Origin: a virus
Length of the DNA stretch: 39,634 nucleotides
Direction: 5' to 3' (one strand)
Virus record (IMG/VR): IMGVR_UViG_3300036770_007146
Coordinates: 1 to 39,634 of that record
Made by a program: the position numbers and the translations under genes. This document shows, one piece after another, positions 30,972 through 39,634 of this stretch. Numbering within the stretch: the first letter of the stretch is position 1; every line of letters starts with the position of its first letter. The notes under the pieces were generated by a model. That model was not told the origin of the DNA. It was given only the letters and a program-made list of their open reading frames with translations, and made no database searches.

Positions 30972-31345
30972 TATGAAAAAATCCTCATTCCCAGAACTGC
31001 CTGGTCGGCGTCACCCGCTCCTGTGGGGGTAACATCGGCCCATTTTACCCCTGTTGCGGTTGATGAATCGGCAACTAATGCCTGCCCGCTTGAACCCACT
31101 CCGAGTCTGGCCAGGGTGCTTGCACCTGTAGCCACCAAAATGTCACCTTTGGTCGTTGCCGTTGAAGCATCTACTGAAGTAGAGGGAAGGGAGGAGTACG
31201 AAAGAGATGACCAAGTAGAAGAGCCGTTTCCAATTTTAAATTTCAGCGTGTCAGTTTCAAGTCCAAGTTCTCCGTCTGCTAAAACTGGATTTGCTGACGC
31301 CCACTGAGAAGCGGTCCCACGTCGAAATTGAATGCGCATCGCCAT
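30971..31345 (-). CDS. Mtd-N-like tail protein (124 aa)
   Basis: Residues 4-55 (RIQFRRGTASQWASANPVLADGELGLETDTLKFKIGNG, read in parts) match the N-terminal domain of phage major tropism determinants and hyaluronidase-like tail proteins. A C-terminal TTKGDILVATGASTLARLGVG segment also occurs in 33708-34766. It probably anchors tail fibres to the baseplate. Confidence 0.75.
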   Translation of the reverse strand: MAMRIQFRRGTASQWASANPVLADGELGLETDTLKFKIGNGSSTWSSLSYSSLPSTSVDASTATTKGDILVATGASTLARLGVGSSGQALVADSSTATGVKWADVTPTGAGDADQAVLGMRIFS

Positions 31346-31346
31346 G

Positions 31347-31547
31347 TTACTTGGCTCCCATAAAGAGGAAAGGGCTTAGGACATGCGGAGGAGACCAATA
31401 CTTTAACTGGCTCCATGTTGAGGAACCGTCTCCGATTTTGAAAAGACGCGTATCAGTCTCAACGCCCATTTCGCCTTCGGCCAAAACTGGATTGGCACTC
31501 GCCCACTGAGACTTAGTGCCGTTGCGAACTTTTATCTGAACAGCCAT
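31347..31547 (-). CDS. Mtd-N-like tail protein, short copy
   Basis: 66 aa. MAVQIKVRNGTKSQWASANPVLAEGEMGVETDTRLF shows the same Mtd-N fold as the neighbour; only the anchor domain remains. The stop lies 1 nt before the ATG of the next gene on the minus strand. It may be a free copy used for fibre assembly. Confidence 0.7.
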   Translation of the reverse strand: MAVQIKVRNGTKSQWASANPVLAEGEMGVETDTRLFKIGDGSSTWSQLKYWSPPHVLSPFLFMGAK

Positions 31548-31551
31548 AAGT

Positions 31552-31743
31552 TCACTTTACAAAAAAGGCTACAAAGTCAGGGAATGGGGCTAAGTAGTTT
31601 AATTCCTCCCACGGAGTTTCACCGTCGCCGACTTTAATTTTCCTATTGTCGCTTTCGCATCCAATTTCGCCAATAGCAAGTACCGGGTTTTCCTCAAGCC
31701 AGGAACCCTTATCGCCATGACGCAACTGAATTTGAGTTGGCAT
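31552..31743 (-). CDS. Mtd-N-like tail protein, short copy
   Basis: 63 aa: MPTQIQLRHGDKGSWLEENPVLAIGEIGCESDNRKIKV, the third tandem copy of the domain, more diverged (Cys and Asp/Asn changes). Its start overlaps the stop of the upstream gene. Together, 30971-31743 holds three paralogous copies. Confidence 0.7.
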   Translation of the reverse strand: MPTQIQLRHGDKGSWLEENPVLAIGEIGCESDNRKIKVGDGETPWEELNYLAPFPDFVAFFVK

Positions 31744-31937
31744 TAGGGGCCACCCCCGTCAACCGAAGAAATTCCGCCAGCATAAGTTGAACTCGGTATA
31801 CCGCCGTCAATATTTACCGCAAAAGCATTGGCAACAGGGTTGACCACCCACACGCCACCCGTGTACTTCCAACTTCTATCGCCAGAAGTGAAAATGTCAC
31901 CCTCAGATGGGGAATCCGGAAAATTCAAGGCGACCAT
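31743..31937 (-). CDS. Small tail protein with fibre N-terminal module
   Basis: 64 aa. MVALNFPDSPSEGDIFTSGDRSWKYTGGVWVV is a short form of the MAALNFPDNPS...GRRWVWNGTAW module that opens the two long fibres at 33708 and 38098. Probably a minor tail or fibre-adaptor protein. Confidence 0.65.
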   Translation of the reverse strand: MVALNFPDSPSEGDIFTSGDRSWKYTGGVWVVNPVANAFAVNIDGGIPSSTYAGGISSVDGGGP

Positions 31938-31985
31938 ACTTGAATTTTACCCCAAAATCCCAGGCAAGTAGTGACGGTAGTTTTC

Positions 31986-32408
31986 TTATGGCTGAAGATT
32001 TTGGGGAACAACTAAACTTTCGGCACCAGTAACGTAGTGAGTATTTATATTACCTCTATCATTTTCGTAATTTGTCACAAACGAATTACCGGAGCGGAAA
32101 ACTTCCATTAGTCTCGTTGATACGCCGTTCAAAACCCTTTTTTCCTTGAGGTCAGCCGTGATTACGTCAGTTGGGAGACCTCCTGACTCTGCGTGACCGT
32201 GCTCTTGGATGAGTTGGAACCACTGCCCATCTCTAAAAGCGGGTTCAATGTAAAGTGTCATAAAATAGGTCGTGTCTTCAGTGTTGTAAAAGTCAAGGTA
32301 TCCAAACTGTTGACCATCAAACTGCACAACTCGCCTGACGACGGCAATTTCAGGGTTTTCGGGAAAGTACTGGTGAGGACATTCCTCGTCTGCAAAGGAA
32401 AATAGCAT
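31986..32408 (-). CDS. Hypothetical tail-region protein (140 aa)
   Basis: Begins MLFSFADEECPHQYFPENPE and is beta-rich (FGYLDFYNTEDTTYFMTLYIEP). It lies between fibre-module genes and is preceded by a 1-nt gap after the next gene's stop. No family is recognised. Confidence 0.6.
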   Translation of the reverse strand: MLFSFADEECPHQYFPENPEIAVVRRVVQFDGQQFGYLDFYNTEDTTYFMTLYIEPAFRDGQWFQLIQEHGHAESGGLPTDVITADLKEKRVLNGVSTRLMEVFRSGNSFVTNYENDRGNINTHYVTGAESLVVPQNLQP

Positions 32409-32409
32409 T

Positions 32410-32871
32410 TTAAATCCTTACGTCTGGGTTGATAACTGCTGTTGGTTGACTAAAAACAACCTCTAAAAACTCCCATTGTTCTGAGGTTAAAGGTTGTCCC
32501 GTGTCAGGGTCTAATCCTACTGGACATGACCAGTATCCGTCAAGATTTAATTCAAACCATTCCGGCACATCAAATGGTTTTTCAGAGGGTGCAAAAATAT
32601 CAAGTTCGGCGTAATACTTATACCCAATCTCTGCAAAATTTGCTCGGAGTGGAGTTCCTCCGTCCGGTTGAAATGTATCGGGGTCCAGATGTACGCCAAA
32701 GCGACTATTTCGGGATGTCTGGACCCAGGGGCCTGGTCCGATAACACGTTCGCAGAAGAGGACGCCAGCGGACTCACTTTCCTCGCCGTTCTCGTCAATA
32801 ATTTCCTCATTGGCGACAACGACGATATTTTGAACAATTCCATGCTCATCAAGTAGTGCAAAATGCGCCAT
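32410..32871 (-). CDS. Marine-phage-type fibre accessory protein, copy 1
   Basis: 153 aa: MAHFALLDEHGIVQNIVVVANEEI, PWVQTSRNSRFGVH and LRANFAEIGYKYYAE. It matches a family of small proteins next to tail fibres of cyanophages and other marine phages (MAHFALLD... GIGYxYD). The family's usual NYAGIGYTYD is here NFAEIGYKYY. Related copies are at 34776 and 39102. Function not known; likely a fibre chaperone or tip. Confidence 0.7.
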   Translation of the reverse strand: MAHFALLDEHGIVQNIVVVANEEIIDENGEESESAGVLFCERVIGPGPWVQTSRNSRFGVHLDPDTFQPDGGTPLRANFAEIGYKYYAELDIFAPSEKPFDVPEWFELNLDGYWSCPVGLDPDTGQPLTSEQWEFLEVVFSQPTAVINPDVRI

Positions 32872-32880
32872 AGTAAAATT

Positions 32881-33693
32881 TTACTCGAATCTGTCTTTAG
32901 GGAACCTCACCACTATGACCCCACTGCCCCCGGCTCCGCCAGGGGAAGTCACTGGATATGGTGTTCCACCTTTTGCTCCTGGACTCCCAGTATATGGGCC
33001 GTGACCCCCTCCCCCACCACCAGTGTTAGCAGTTCCCGGGACTCCCGAACTACTGCTGCCGCCAGCACCGCCACCACCGAGCCCTCCGGGGGTGGGCCCA
33101 CCTCCCCCTGGGTACTGGCCTCCTCCGCCTCCTCCTCCATAGTATTCAACCGAGCCGCTTCTCAATGAGTTTGAGGCACCATTACCTCCGCCACCTGCCC
33201 CATAGACACCAAAGCCGTAAGCGGCGGAGATGGCACTTCCAGCGCCTCCTCCTCCTCCGAATACCGAACCCGAAGAGGAACTAAATGCGCCAATTGATGA
33301 GTTTCCCCCTGCGCCTGCAATGACTACAGGAACTGGTGAGGCGGCGAGGTTAATCGTCTGGACGCTGATTTTCCCTCCTGGTCCACCTCCGCCTGCATAA
33401 TAGTATGTGTAGGAATACGCTGGGTTTGGGTGCGGATAGTTTACGGGTGCTGGGCCATTGCCTCCGTTTGACCCGCCACCCACAAGTATAACATCCGCAG
33501 AAGCAGGCGAGACGCCTGCTCCTGAAAGTTGAAGAGTGGCGCTTGAAGTGAATCTTAAACTAAAATAATTACCATAATCTGTCCGTGTAGCGGCTCCTGA
33601 AGGATTAACAGATACCGAAATTGGGCCCTGCGGTGTTAGGTTGAACCCAATACCACGAGCGGATAGATTTCCGTTTGATGCAAAAATGGGCAT
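32881..33693 (-). CDS. Glycine-rich tail adhesin-like protein, copy 1
   Basis: 270 aa. About residues 70-260 are mainly runs of Gly broken by single residues ([21 protein letters not shown] at the end), in the layout of the Gly_rich_2 tail-protein family, whose members can form polyglycine-II sandwiches in phage adhesins. The end VIVVRFPKDRF is a typical last strand. It is probably a receptor-binding or tip protein. Confidence 0.75.
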   Translation of the reverse strand: MPIFASNGNLSARGIGFNLTPQGPISVSVNPSGAATRTDYGNYFSLRFTSSATLQLSGAGVSPASADVILVGGGSNGGNGPAPVNYPHPNPAYSYTYYYAGGGGPGGKISVQTINLAASPVPVVIAGAGGNSSIGAFSSSSGSVFGGGGGAGSAISAAYGFGVYGAGGGGNGASNSLRSGSVEYYGGGGGGGQYPGGGGPTPGGLGGGGAGGSSSSGVPGTANTGGGGGGHGPYTGSPGAKGGTPYPVTSPGGAGGSGVIVVRFPKDRFE

Positions 33694-33707
33694 TTATTGT
33701 TCTCCAT

Positions 33708-34766
33708 TTATGCGTAAAGGGTTTGCGAGGCTATTACCGTATAAGTAGGCGTGGCGCTCGTTTTTACGACAGTAACTATATACGAGTCAATGCTATTCGC
33801 ATTTCCTGCTGTCGGAGCGGCACCACCCTGCCACTTCGGGGTAACATTAGCGCCATCAACTTGGAAAACGGTTGGCCGGTATGGTGTTGAACCATTTGTC
33901 ACAATAAGGCCTGCTGTTATTGATTCGCCGATGTCCAGCAAGGAGTCCAAAGTGGTCGTTGAGTCTCCACGAACATTGAGCGTGATGTTCGCTGAAGTAT
34001 TACTGGTGTAGTAAAGAATTGACGATGTAATGATGTCAATATTTGTCGTCGTCGGGGGGGCAGTTGCGACAATGCTCCACTTTTCTAGTGGAGCAACGAA
34101 TGTTGCTCGATTGACAACCGGGTCGGTCAAGGTTGAATCGGTAATTGTCCCCCCGGATACCGATGGTCCCGTGATTGTTGCTGACGACAGAGTAAGTCCA
34201 GAAATTGAACTACCCCATTTGACTCCATTTGACGCGTTGCTGTCAGCAATCAAAAGTTGGTCGTCTGTCCCAACCCCAAGGCGAGCCAGCGAGGCTGAAC
34301 CAGAAGCAACAATCAGGTCGCCTTTTGATGTAACAGTTGAAGAAACATTATTGATTGTGGTCGGACCGACTTCCACCCAAAATGAGTCATAGTAAATGAA
34401 AGTTTGACCCGAATCCGAGTCGTACCACATATCCCCCTCGGAGGGGCTTTCGGGGGCTGTAGTAGCGACGGTGACGCTGGCCCCTCCACCTCCACTCATG
34501 ACCGTCCAGTCATCGTTGTGGTAGATGTAGGTGACGCTTTCGTCGGTATTGAAGAAAAGGTCACCAGCGGAAGGGGTGGCTGGAGGGGTAGCCCCCAGGG
34601 CGACATTGCCCACCGGACCCTGTGGGCCAGCCGGGCCAGTTGCACCGACATTAAGAGCACCGAAACCGAGCATCCAAGCGGTGCCGTTCCAGACCCAGCG
34701 TCGCCCATTGGCTGCTATGAATTCATCATTTACTGATGGGTTATCGGGGAAATTTAGAGCAGCCAT
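33708..34766 (-). CDS. Tail fibre with short collagen-like stretch
   Basis: 352 aa. Residues 1-40 (MAALNFPDNPSVND, GRRWVWNGTAWMLGFG) are the shared N-terminal fibre module. GATGPAGPQGPVG at about 41 is a short collagen-like run. Two APxSPSEGDxWxDxxxxxxYxY repeats (about 60-85 and 104-130), a TSKGDLIVASGSASLARLG module and a beta-rich C-terminus follow. It is a trimeric fibre candidate. Confidence 0.75.
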   Translation of the reverse strand: MAALNFPDNPSVNDEFIAANGRRWVWNGTAWMLGFGALNVGATGPAGPQGPVGNVALGATPPATPSAGDLFFNTDESVTYIYHNDDWTVMSGGGGASVTVATTAPESPSEGDMWYDSDSGQTFIYYDSFWVEVGPTTINNVSSTVTSKGDLIVASGSASLARLGVGTDDQLLIADSNASNGVKWGSSISGLTLSSATITGPSVSGGTITDSTLTDPVVNRATFVAPLEKWSIVATAPPTTTNIDIITSSILYYTSNTSANITLNVRGDSTTTLDSLLDIGESITAGLIVTNGSTPYRPTVFQVDGANVTPKWQGGAAPTAGNANSIDSYIVTVVKTSATPTYTVIASQTLYA

Positions 34767-34775
34767 AGCAGTTAA

Positions 34776-35156
34776 TTATACACCTGGGTCGTCAGCCGTC
34801 ATTTCGTCCCAGGTCTTCGTTTCCTCGTTCCATTCGTAGTGTCCCCCTTCAGACGGCACTTCAACAGGTGCTTGCCAATAATAGAACTCGTTAAGAACCC
34901 ACGAAGGATACGGTTTCTCAAACAGAAACACATCAAGAGTCTCGTCGTATGTCATTCCGATACCAGCGTACCGACAACGAAACTCGTTGGCTTTACTTGT
35001 CATTAGATAGTGACCGGGACCGAACTCGCTATTACAAAAAGATTCGCCGCTGGCTTCTTTCTCTGCGAAGGTTTCGCCAGGACAGTTATCGTCAGTAACG
35101 ATAAAGACTGCCGTTACGACGTTATGGTCGGTCAGTTTAGCGAAATAGTTATTCAT
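34776..35156 (-). CDS. Marine-phage-type fibre accessory protein, copy 2
   Basis: 126 aa. MNNYFAKLTDHNVVTAVFIV, CRYAGIGMTYDETLDVF and PYPSWVLNEFYYWQAPVEVP match the family of 32410 and 39102 closely in the C-terminal half. Next to a Gly-rich gene, and the two overlap by 4 nt. Confidence 0.7.
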   Translation of the reverse strand: MNNYFAKLTDHNVVTAVFIVTDDNCPGETFAEKEASGESFCNSEFGPGHYLMTSKANEFRCRYAGIGMTYDETLDVFLFEKPYPSWVLNEFYYWQAPVEVPSEGGHYEWNEETKTWDEMTADDPGV

Positions 35157-36037
35157 GTTCCGACCCAGTATCGCACGACAACTCGCCCGTCGCCACCCGT
35201 TCCTCCTGGCCTGGTTGGAACTGGTTGGTAGCCACCGCCACCACCGCCACCAGTTCCGTTAATACCGTTACCGGCAACGGCATCTCCTGCGCCAACGCCA
35301 CCGCCTCCAGGTCCTGCCGGACCAGTTCCACCGCCTCCACCGCCACCGCCGTAACCTGTTCCCCATAATGTGACGCCAGCACCACCAGCACCACCAAGTG
35401 GGACTACTGGATTTGCCCCAACAGCACCTGCGCCACCACCGCCTCCACCGAGACCCGAGAGGGACGGTGGTAAACCTTGACCGCCATCATTACCGAACTG
35501 GCCCGTTGAGTTAGTAATCGCGAGTCCTCCACTAACTGTTGTCGATGCCGAAGAACCTCCACCACCGGAGCCACCAGGCGCACCTGGAGAGGTTGGGCTA
35601 GCCGAACCTGGATTGTTGCCAATACCTCCTCGTCCTCCACCATCTACGGTGAAACCGAAGGCCGTAGTAGGGTTTCCATTCGTATTGACTGCCCCACCTG
35701 CGCCGACCGTAATCGGGTAAGACCCAGGCGAAGGAGAAACAGGAACAGGCATAGTTCTCAAACCACCTGCCCCACCGCCTCCACCGATGTAGAAGTTCGT
35801 CGGGGCGGCATTCCCACCGCCTCCACCGCCAGCGACCATGACGACACCGACATCACCGGAACCTCCCGTTACCGTGAATGTGCCAGGTGCGTCAAAGGTG
35901 TGGTACTGGAAACCGTCGCCAGGTGTCGCAACAGTTCCACCTGTCGCCGTAATACCGCCAGCGCCAGCAGTAGGGCGACGACCCGAACCAGAAACCGCCT
36001 CACCACTACGGGTGCGCGAACCGTATCGTGCGCTCAT
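35153..36037 (-). CDS. Glycine-rich tail adhesin-like protein, copy 2
   Basis: 294 aa. A short basic start (MSARYGSRTRSG) leads to FQYHTFDAPGTFTVTGGSGDVGVVMVAGGGGGG, then Gly-rich runs, ending GDGRVVVRYWVGT. This is the full Gly_rich_2-type layout with an N-terminal beta strand. Paralogous with 32881 and 36778. Confidence 0.75.
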   Translation of the reverse strand: MSARYGSRTRSGEAVSGSGRRPTAGAGGITATGGTVATPGDGFQYHTFDAPGTFTVTGGSGDVGVVMVAGGGGGGNAAPTNFYIGGGGGAGGLRTMPVPVSPSPGSYPITVGAGGAVNTNGNPTTAFGFTVDGGGRGGIGNNPGSASPTSPGAPGGSGGGGSSASTTVSGGLAITNSTGQFGNDGGQGLPPSLSGLGGGGGGAGAVGANPVVPLGGAGGAGVTLWGTGYGGGGGGGGTGPAGPGGGGVGAGDAVAGNGINGTGGGGGGGYQPVPTRPGGTGGDGRVVVRYWVGT

Positions 36038-36047
36038 CTAATCAACC

Positions 36048-36413
36048 TCACGGGGTAATACGATTGACGTAACCGCCAATGTTGATTACGTTCGTTGCCG
36101 CGGCGAACGCTGTAATCGTGCGTGCTGATGAACCGTCACCAGTCAGAACAAGCCCAGGAATAATCAGATACAGTCCTGATTCTGCGGTTACGGTGAACTC
36201 AATCAGGTCGTCCGGCGCAGAAGTGCCACCGAACTCAATTGTCAGTTTCCGGTCAGTCGAATCACTATTGACCGCATACAACCATACTTCGTCAACAATG
36301 GTACTTGAGGTCCCAGTTGCATGAACCGTTGTGCCAGGGGTTGAGGTGGCGGCAACCTTTATGAGTCGACCGCCCGTTGAACCACTCAGAAGTTCTTTGC
36401 TAAATGTTGACAC
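36048..36413 (-). CDS. Small beta-sandwich tail protein, copy 2
   Basis: 121 aa, clear paralogue of 30609-30971 (about half of the residues are the same): MSTFSKELLSGSTGGRLIKV, GTTVHATGTSSTIVDEVW, LIIPGLVLTGDGSSART and NVINIGGYVNRI. The region is a duplicated tail module. Confidence 0.7.
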   Translation of the reverse strand: MSTFSKELLSGSTGGRLIKVAATSTPGTTVHATGTSSTIVDEVWLYAVNSDSTDRKLTIEFGGTSAPDDLIEFTVTAESGLYLIIPGLVLTGDGSSARTITAFAAATNVINIGGYVNRITP

Positions 36414-36421
36414 GAGGTCTC

Positions 36422-36781
36422 CTAAGAAAAAGTACTAAAGGCAATAATAGCGTCACCATCAACACCGGTAATGCCAGCACCCGTAGGGCCAGTAGGTCCG
36501 GTAGGGCCCGTTGAACCAGTAGGACCTGTCGGGCCAGTAGGGCCCGGAGCACCGGATATATCCACCCAGTACCCATCGTAGTAGGCCATCAACTGGCCTT
36601 CTTCAGAGTTGAACCACAGGTCCCCCTCGGAAGCGGGAGTAGGGCTTGTGGTTGAGACTTCAATTTCGTAGTCGGGCCCAGTGGGCCCTGTGGCTCCAGT
36701 TGGGCCTGTAGGGCCATCGCTTCCCGTGAGAATGATGTCCCACTGGGAAGTACTTGGGTTGTATTGCCGTAAAACAGTCAT
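36422..36781 (-). CDS. Short collagen-like fibre protein
   Basis: 119 aa. [14 protein letters not shown] at about 22-36 and [19 protein letters not shown] at about 78-98 form two Gly-X-Y collagen-like runs with Pro/Thr. Between them [24 protein letters not shown] is the fibre repeat seen in 33708. It overlaps the upstream Gly-rich gene by 4 nt. It would trimerise into a thin collagen-like fibre. Confidence 0.75.
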   Translation of the reverse strand: MTVLRQYNPSTSQWDIILTGSDGPTGPTGATGPTGPDYEIEVSTTSPTPASEGDLWFNSEEGQLMAYYDGYWVDISGAPGPTGPTGPTGSTGPTGPTGPTGAGITGVDGDAIIAFSTFS

Positions 36782-37776
36782 GAGAATGTCACCGTATCAC
36801 TTGGTCCAGCAGCCGTCACAATACTTACCTTGAATCCCCCGGACGTATTTGTGGTCTGAGTGACTCCGCCTGAGAATGTTGCCGAGCGAGTGTCTGGGTA
36901 TTTAAGAATGACAATACCGGAGCCTCCACTTCCTCCCGTTACGGTTCCGGTTGATGAAAAGGCTGCGCCCCCACCTCCTCCACCGCCAGTGTTAGCACTT
37001 CCGCTGCTGCCGTTAGTGGCGCCACCAGTGCCCTCCGGATGGCGACCACCGCTTCCTCCGCCACCCGAGCCTCCGTTGCCTGCACCATAGGAAGATGCCG
37101 ATGTGCCATACTGTGCGCCACCTCCACCCCCACCTCCGCGTACAACAGATGTTCCCGTTATTGATGAAGCAATACCGGCGCCTCCATCTCCGGCCCGCCC
37201 GGAAGTTGATGCGCTGGCATTGCCACCGATTGCTCCGGCACCGCCACCCCCACCAGCGCCGAATTGAGTTAGTGTATTACCACTATCATACCCATTTCCA
37301 CCAGAGTATCCCTGGCCAGATGTGCCATTTGAGCCAGTAGTACTATGTCTTCCCCCACCACCACTTCCCCCGGTTGAAGATGCCCCAGATGAAGACCCCC
37401 CTTTTCCGCCTCCCGTAGAAGTAATCGTCGAAAAAATCGAATTGTTGCCAGATGAATTCGAAGACCCACCTGCACCAATAGTTACCTGATAGGAAAGTCC
37501 TATGGATGCAATAAAACTTGATTCCGCAGAATCACCACCGCCTGATGACTCGCCAGAGATATTCGCCCTATATCCGCCTGCGCCTCCTCCGCCAGAAGTT
37601 CTGTCGGTCCCGGAACCGCCACCGCCACCGCCAGCAATAACCAGATACTGGATTGGTGCGGTTGAGGATGGCCAAACATTTTTTGACATGTATTCAAATA
37701 CCTCGTCTATCCCCCAGACGCCACTGGCGGATGAACTTGAAATCGTAGGAAGAGGCCCAACAAAAGGCTTGCCCAT
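36778..37776 (-). CDS. Glycine-rich tail adhesin-like protein, copy 3
   Basis: 332 aa. An N-terminal non-Gly segment ([27 protein letters not shown]) leads to [15 protein letters not shown], then long Gly/Ser/Ala-rich runs, [15 protein letters not shown] and a C-terminal beta tail. It is the longest of the three related genes and overlaps its neighbours. Confidence 0.75.
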   Translation of the reverse strand: MGKPFVGPLPTISSSSASGVWGIDEVFEYMSKNVWPSSTAPIQYLVIAGGGGGGSGTDRTSGGGGAGGYRANISGESSGGGDSAESSFIASIGLSYQVTIGAGGSSNSSGNNSIFSTITSTGGGKGGSSSGASSTGGSGGGGRHSTTGSNGTSGQGYSGGNGYDSGNTLTQFGAGGGGGAGAIGGNASASTSGRAGDGGAGIASSITGTSVVRGGGGGGGAQYGTSASSYGAGNGGSGGGGSGGRHPEGTGGATNGSSGSANTGGGGGGGAAFSSTGTVTGGSGGSGIVILKYPDTRSATFSGGVTQTTNTSGGFKVSIVTAAGPSDTVTFS

Positions 37777-38096
37777 CAGGAAATCTCCAAGATAGAAAGC
37801 GTCAGTTCAACCTTATTTGAAGCATCGCTATTGGCCTTAAATGTGTCCCCCGCTTCTAGAACGAGTTTTCCAGAAAGCAGGTTGACAGCGGCTTTTGATG
37901 GGATGTCGACTGCTTTGGCCAGGTGGGTGTCAACTGAGCCGTTATTCCACAAAGCGGTTACCGGTACTGCCCCTGTGTTGTCAACATTTGCAGCCTGAGC
38001 CATGAGAACAATCGCTGTTGTTGCTGAAGGGCACGTATAAATCGTGGATGCTGAACCGGTCAGGGCGGCGCGTTCATTTTTGAATACGTTCGACAT
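37776..38096 (-). CDS. Small tail-associated protein (106 aa)
   Basis: Starts MSNVFKNERAALTGSASTIY; GGGAGA lies 5 nt before the ATG. A beta-sandwich-like protein (VLMAQAANVDNTGAVPVTALW), similar in style to small tail components that are placed after fibres. It overlaps the next gene by 1 nt. No family is certain. Confidence 0.65.
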   Translation of the reverse strand: MSNVFKNERAALTGSASTIYTCPSATTAIVLMAQAANVDNTGAVPVTALWNNGSVDTHLAKAVDIPSKAAVNLLSGKLVLEAGDTFKANSDASNKVELTLSILEIS

Positions 38097-38097
38097 C

Positions 38098-39073
<976 letters not shown>

Positions 39074-39101
39074 TAAGTGCTTATCTGTCAAATATCAACG
39101 C

Positions 39102-39488
39102 TTATTCAACTGGCGGGGTTACTTCCAACCCGGTTAGGGAATTCTCATCCCAAGTGTAGAACTCACCATCTGTCGGGTACGGCACGGGGGCTTCCCATAA
39201 ACATGTCTCTTCGTTTAATATCCATGACGCAAACGGCTGAGGCGGAATAAACGCATCGCGCTCCTCGTCGTACGTGTAGCCAATGCCTGCATAGTTCTTT
39301 CGGAATGGCGTGCCACCGCCCGTGTGGACGCCACCTGCTGTGTTGTACGAGGTGCGCTTGCAAGTAAAGCCCTCGGGCGCGTAATAGATTTCCCAGTCAG
39401 TCACGCCTGGAGCAAGGTCGTCTTCGTCTCGACCGACAAATACCTGGGTAACGATGTTGTTGCTGTCAAGTAATGCGTAATGTGCCAT
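39102..39488 (-). CDS. Marine-phage-type fibre accessory protein, copy 3
   Basis: 128 aa starting MAHYALLDSNNIVTQVFVG. TSYNTAGGVH, FRKNYAGIGYTYDEERDAFI and QPFASWILNEETCLWEAP are the closest of the three to the cyanophage-like form. The ATG at 39488 lies 10 nt after the stop of the next gene. The longer ORF start at 39557 overlaps that gene and is rejected. Confidence 0.75.
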   Translation of the reverse strand: MAHYALLDSNNIVTQVFVGRDEDDLAPGVTDWEIYYAPEGFTCKRTSYNTAGGVHTGGGTPFRKNYAGIGYTYDEERDAFIPPQPFASWILNEETCLWEAPVPYPTDGEFYTWDENSLTGLEVTPPVE

Positions 39489-39498
39489 TTGATGGTTT

Positions 39499-39634
39499 TC
39501 ACAGTCCGAATGCGGCTGACACTTCGTCGGGCATCGGCGCGCCGATACGACCGTCATTTGTCAGAAACGCCTCGGGATTCAACGCCCGGGCAAACGCCAA
39601 CGCTTCGGACTGGGGCAATTCGGCAACCTCCCAA
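39499..39634 (-). CDS. C-terminal part of a tail-region protein (runs off right edge)
   Basis: The reading frame is open to the window's right edge and ends at a TGA. Visible residues include WEVAELPQSEALAFARALNP and ADEV-like DGRIGAPMPDEVSAAFGL. The end (DGRI.APMPDEV.AAFGL) is conserved-looking, but the function cannot be read from this fragment. Confidence 0.6.
   Translation of the reverse strand, partial: WEVAELPQSEALAFARALNPEAFLTNDGRIGAPMPDEVSAAFGL

Noticed and set aside
30971-31743. Diversity-generating retroelement, because of the Mtd-like domains
   Set aside because: No reverse transcriptase, template repeat or variable repeat pair is visible; only the N-terminal anchor domain of Mtd is matched.
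32863-37795. Plus-strand open frames opposite the Gly-rich and collagen-like genes
   Set aside because: Gly codon runs read as Pro-rich frames on the other strand. They have no ribosome sites and the minus frames carry clear domain patterns.

Overview
The window looks like part of a large tailed-bacteriophage genome whose host is an actinobacterium. The host clues are a WhiB-like regulator (18826-19110), a DUF732-like lipoprotein (23859-24326), an adenosylcobalamin-dependent ribonucleotide reductase, and many genes that seem to be leaderless (a TAnnnT -10 box 6 or 7 nt before the start codon). The gene style resembles freshwater or marine phages: tail proteins with collagen-like and glycine-rich repeats and cyanophage-like fibre accessory proteins. 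No integrase, terminase large subunit, portal or major capsid gene is visible, so the window is only part of the genome.

Layout. 1-2600: small genes on both strands, a cluster of DnaA-box-like 9-mers (608-696) that may be a replication origin, and a hairpin-rich leader. 2653-3360: a secreted protein. 3437-4783: a 1.35 kb non-coding array of about 75 units with an 18-bp period, in which two 9-10 bp boxes alternate strictly and are separated by variable spacers. This is the most unusual object in the window. 4760-7403: a short protein, an IS110-like helix-hairpin-helix protein, a papain-like protein and others on the minus strand. 7071-12095: a minus-strand operon-like run with a kinase-like protein and a DNA methyltransferase, with start/stop overlaps at many joints. 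12234-23813: nucleotide and DNA metabolism, with ribonucleotide reductase, an AsnO-like dioxygenase, a PD-(D/E)XK-like nuclease, SSB, DUF932, WhiB, a primase-helicase interrupted by a class 3-like intein, and helix-turn-helix and ribbon-helix-helix proteins.

23859-24545: a lipoprotein, then a compact structured RNA ending in a U-run, then a tRNA gene on the other strand. 24551-29945: a minus-strand modification island with two SAM methyltransferases, a two-domain glycosyltransferase, three Fe(II)/2-oxoglutarate dioxygenase-like proteins and a cupin. 29926-39634: tail-fibre and adhesin genes, all on the minus strand, built from a few re-used modules: Mtd-N-like domains, Gly-rich sheets, Gly-Pro-Thr collagen-like runs, small beta-sandwich proteins, and a small accessory-protein family seen in marine phages.

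The prolyl-4-hydroxylase-like proteins and glycosyltransferase sit next to collagen-like fibres on the same strand. This suggests, but does not prove, that the phage modifies its own fibres. Sigma70-type promoters (TTGACA-like, 17-bp spacer, TATAAT-like) can be read at many sites and imply transcription by the host's main sigma factor.

All family names come from reading motifs by eye. No database search was run.
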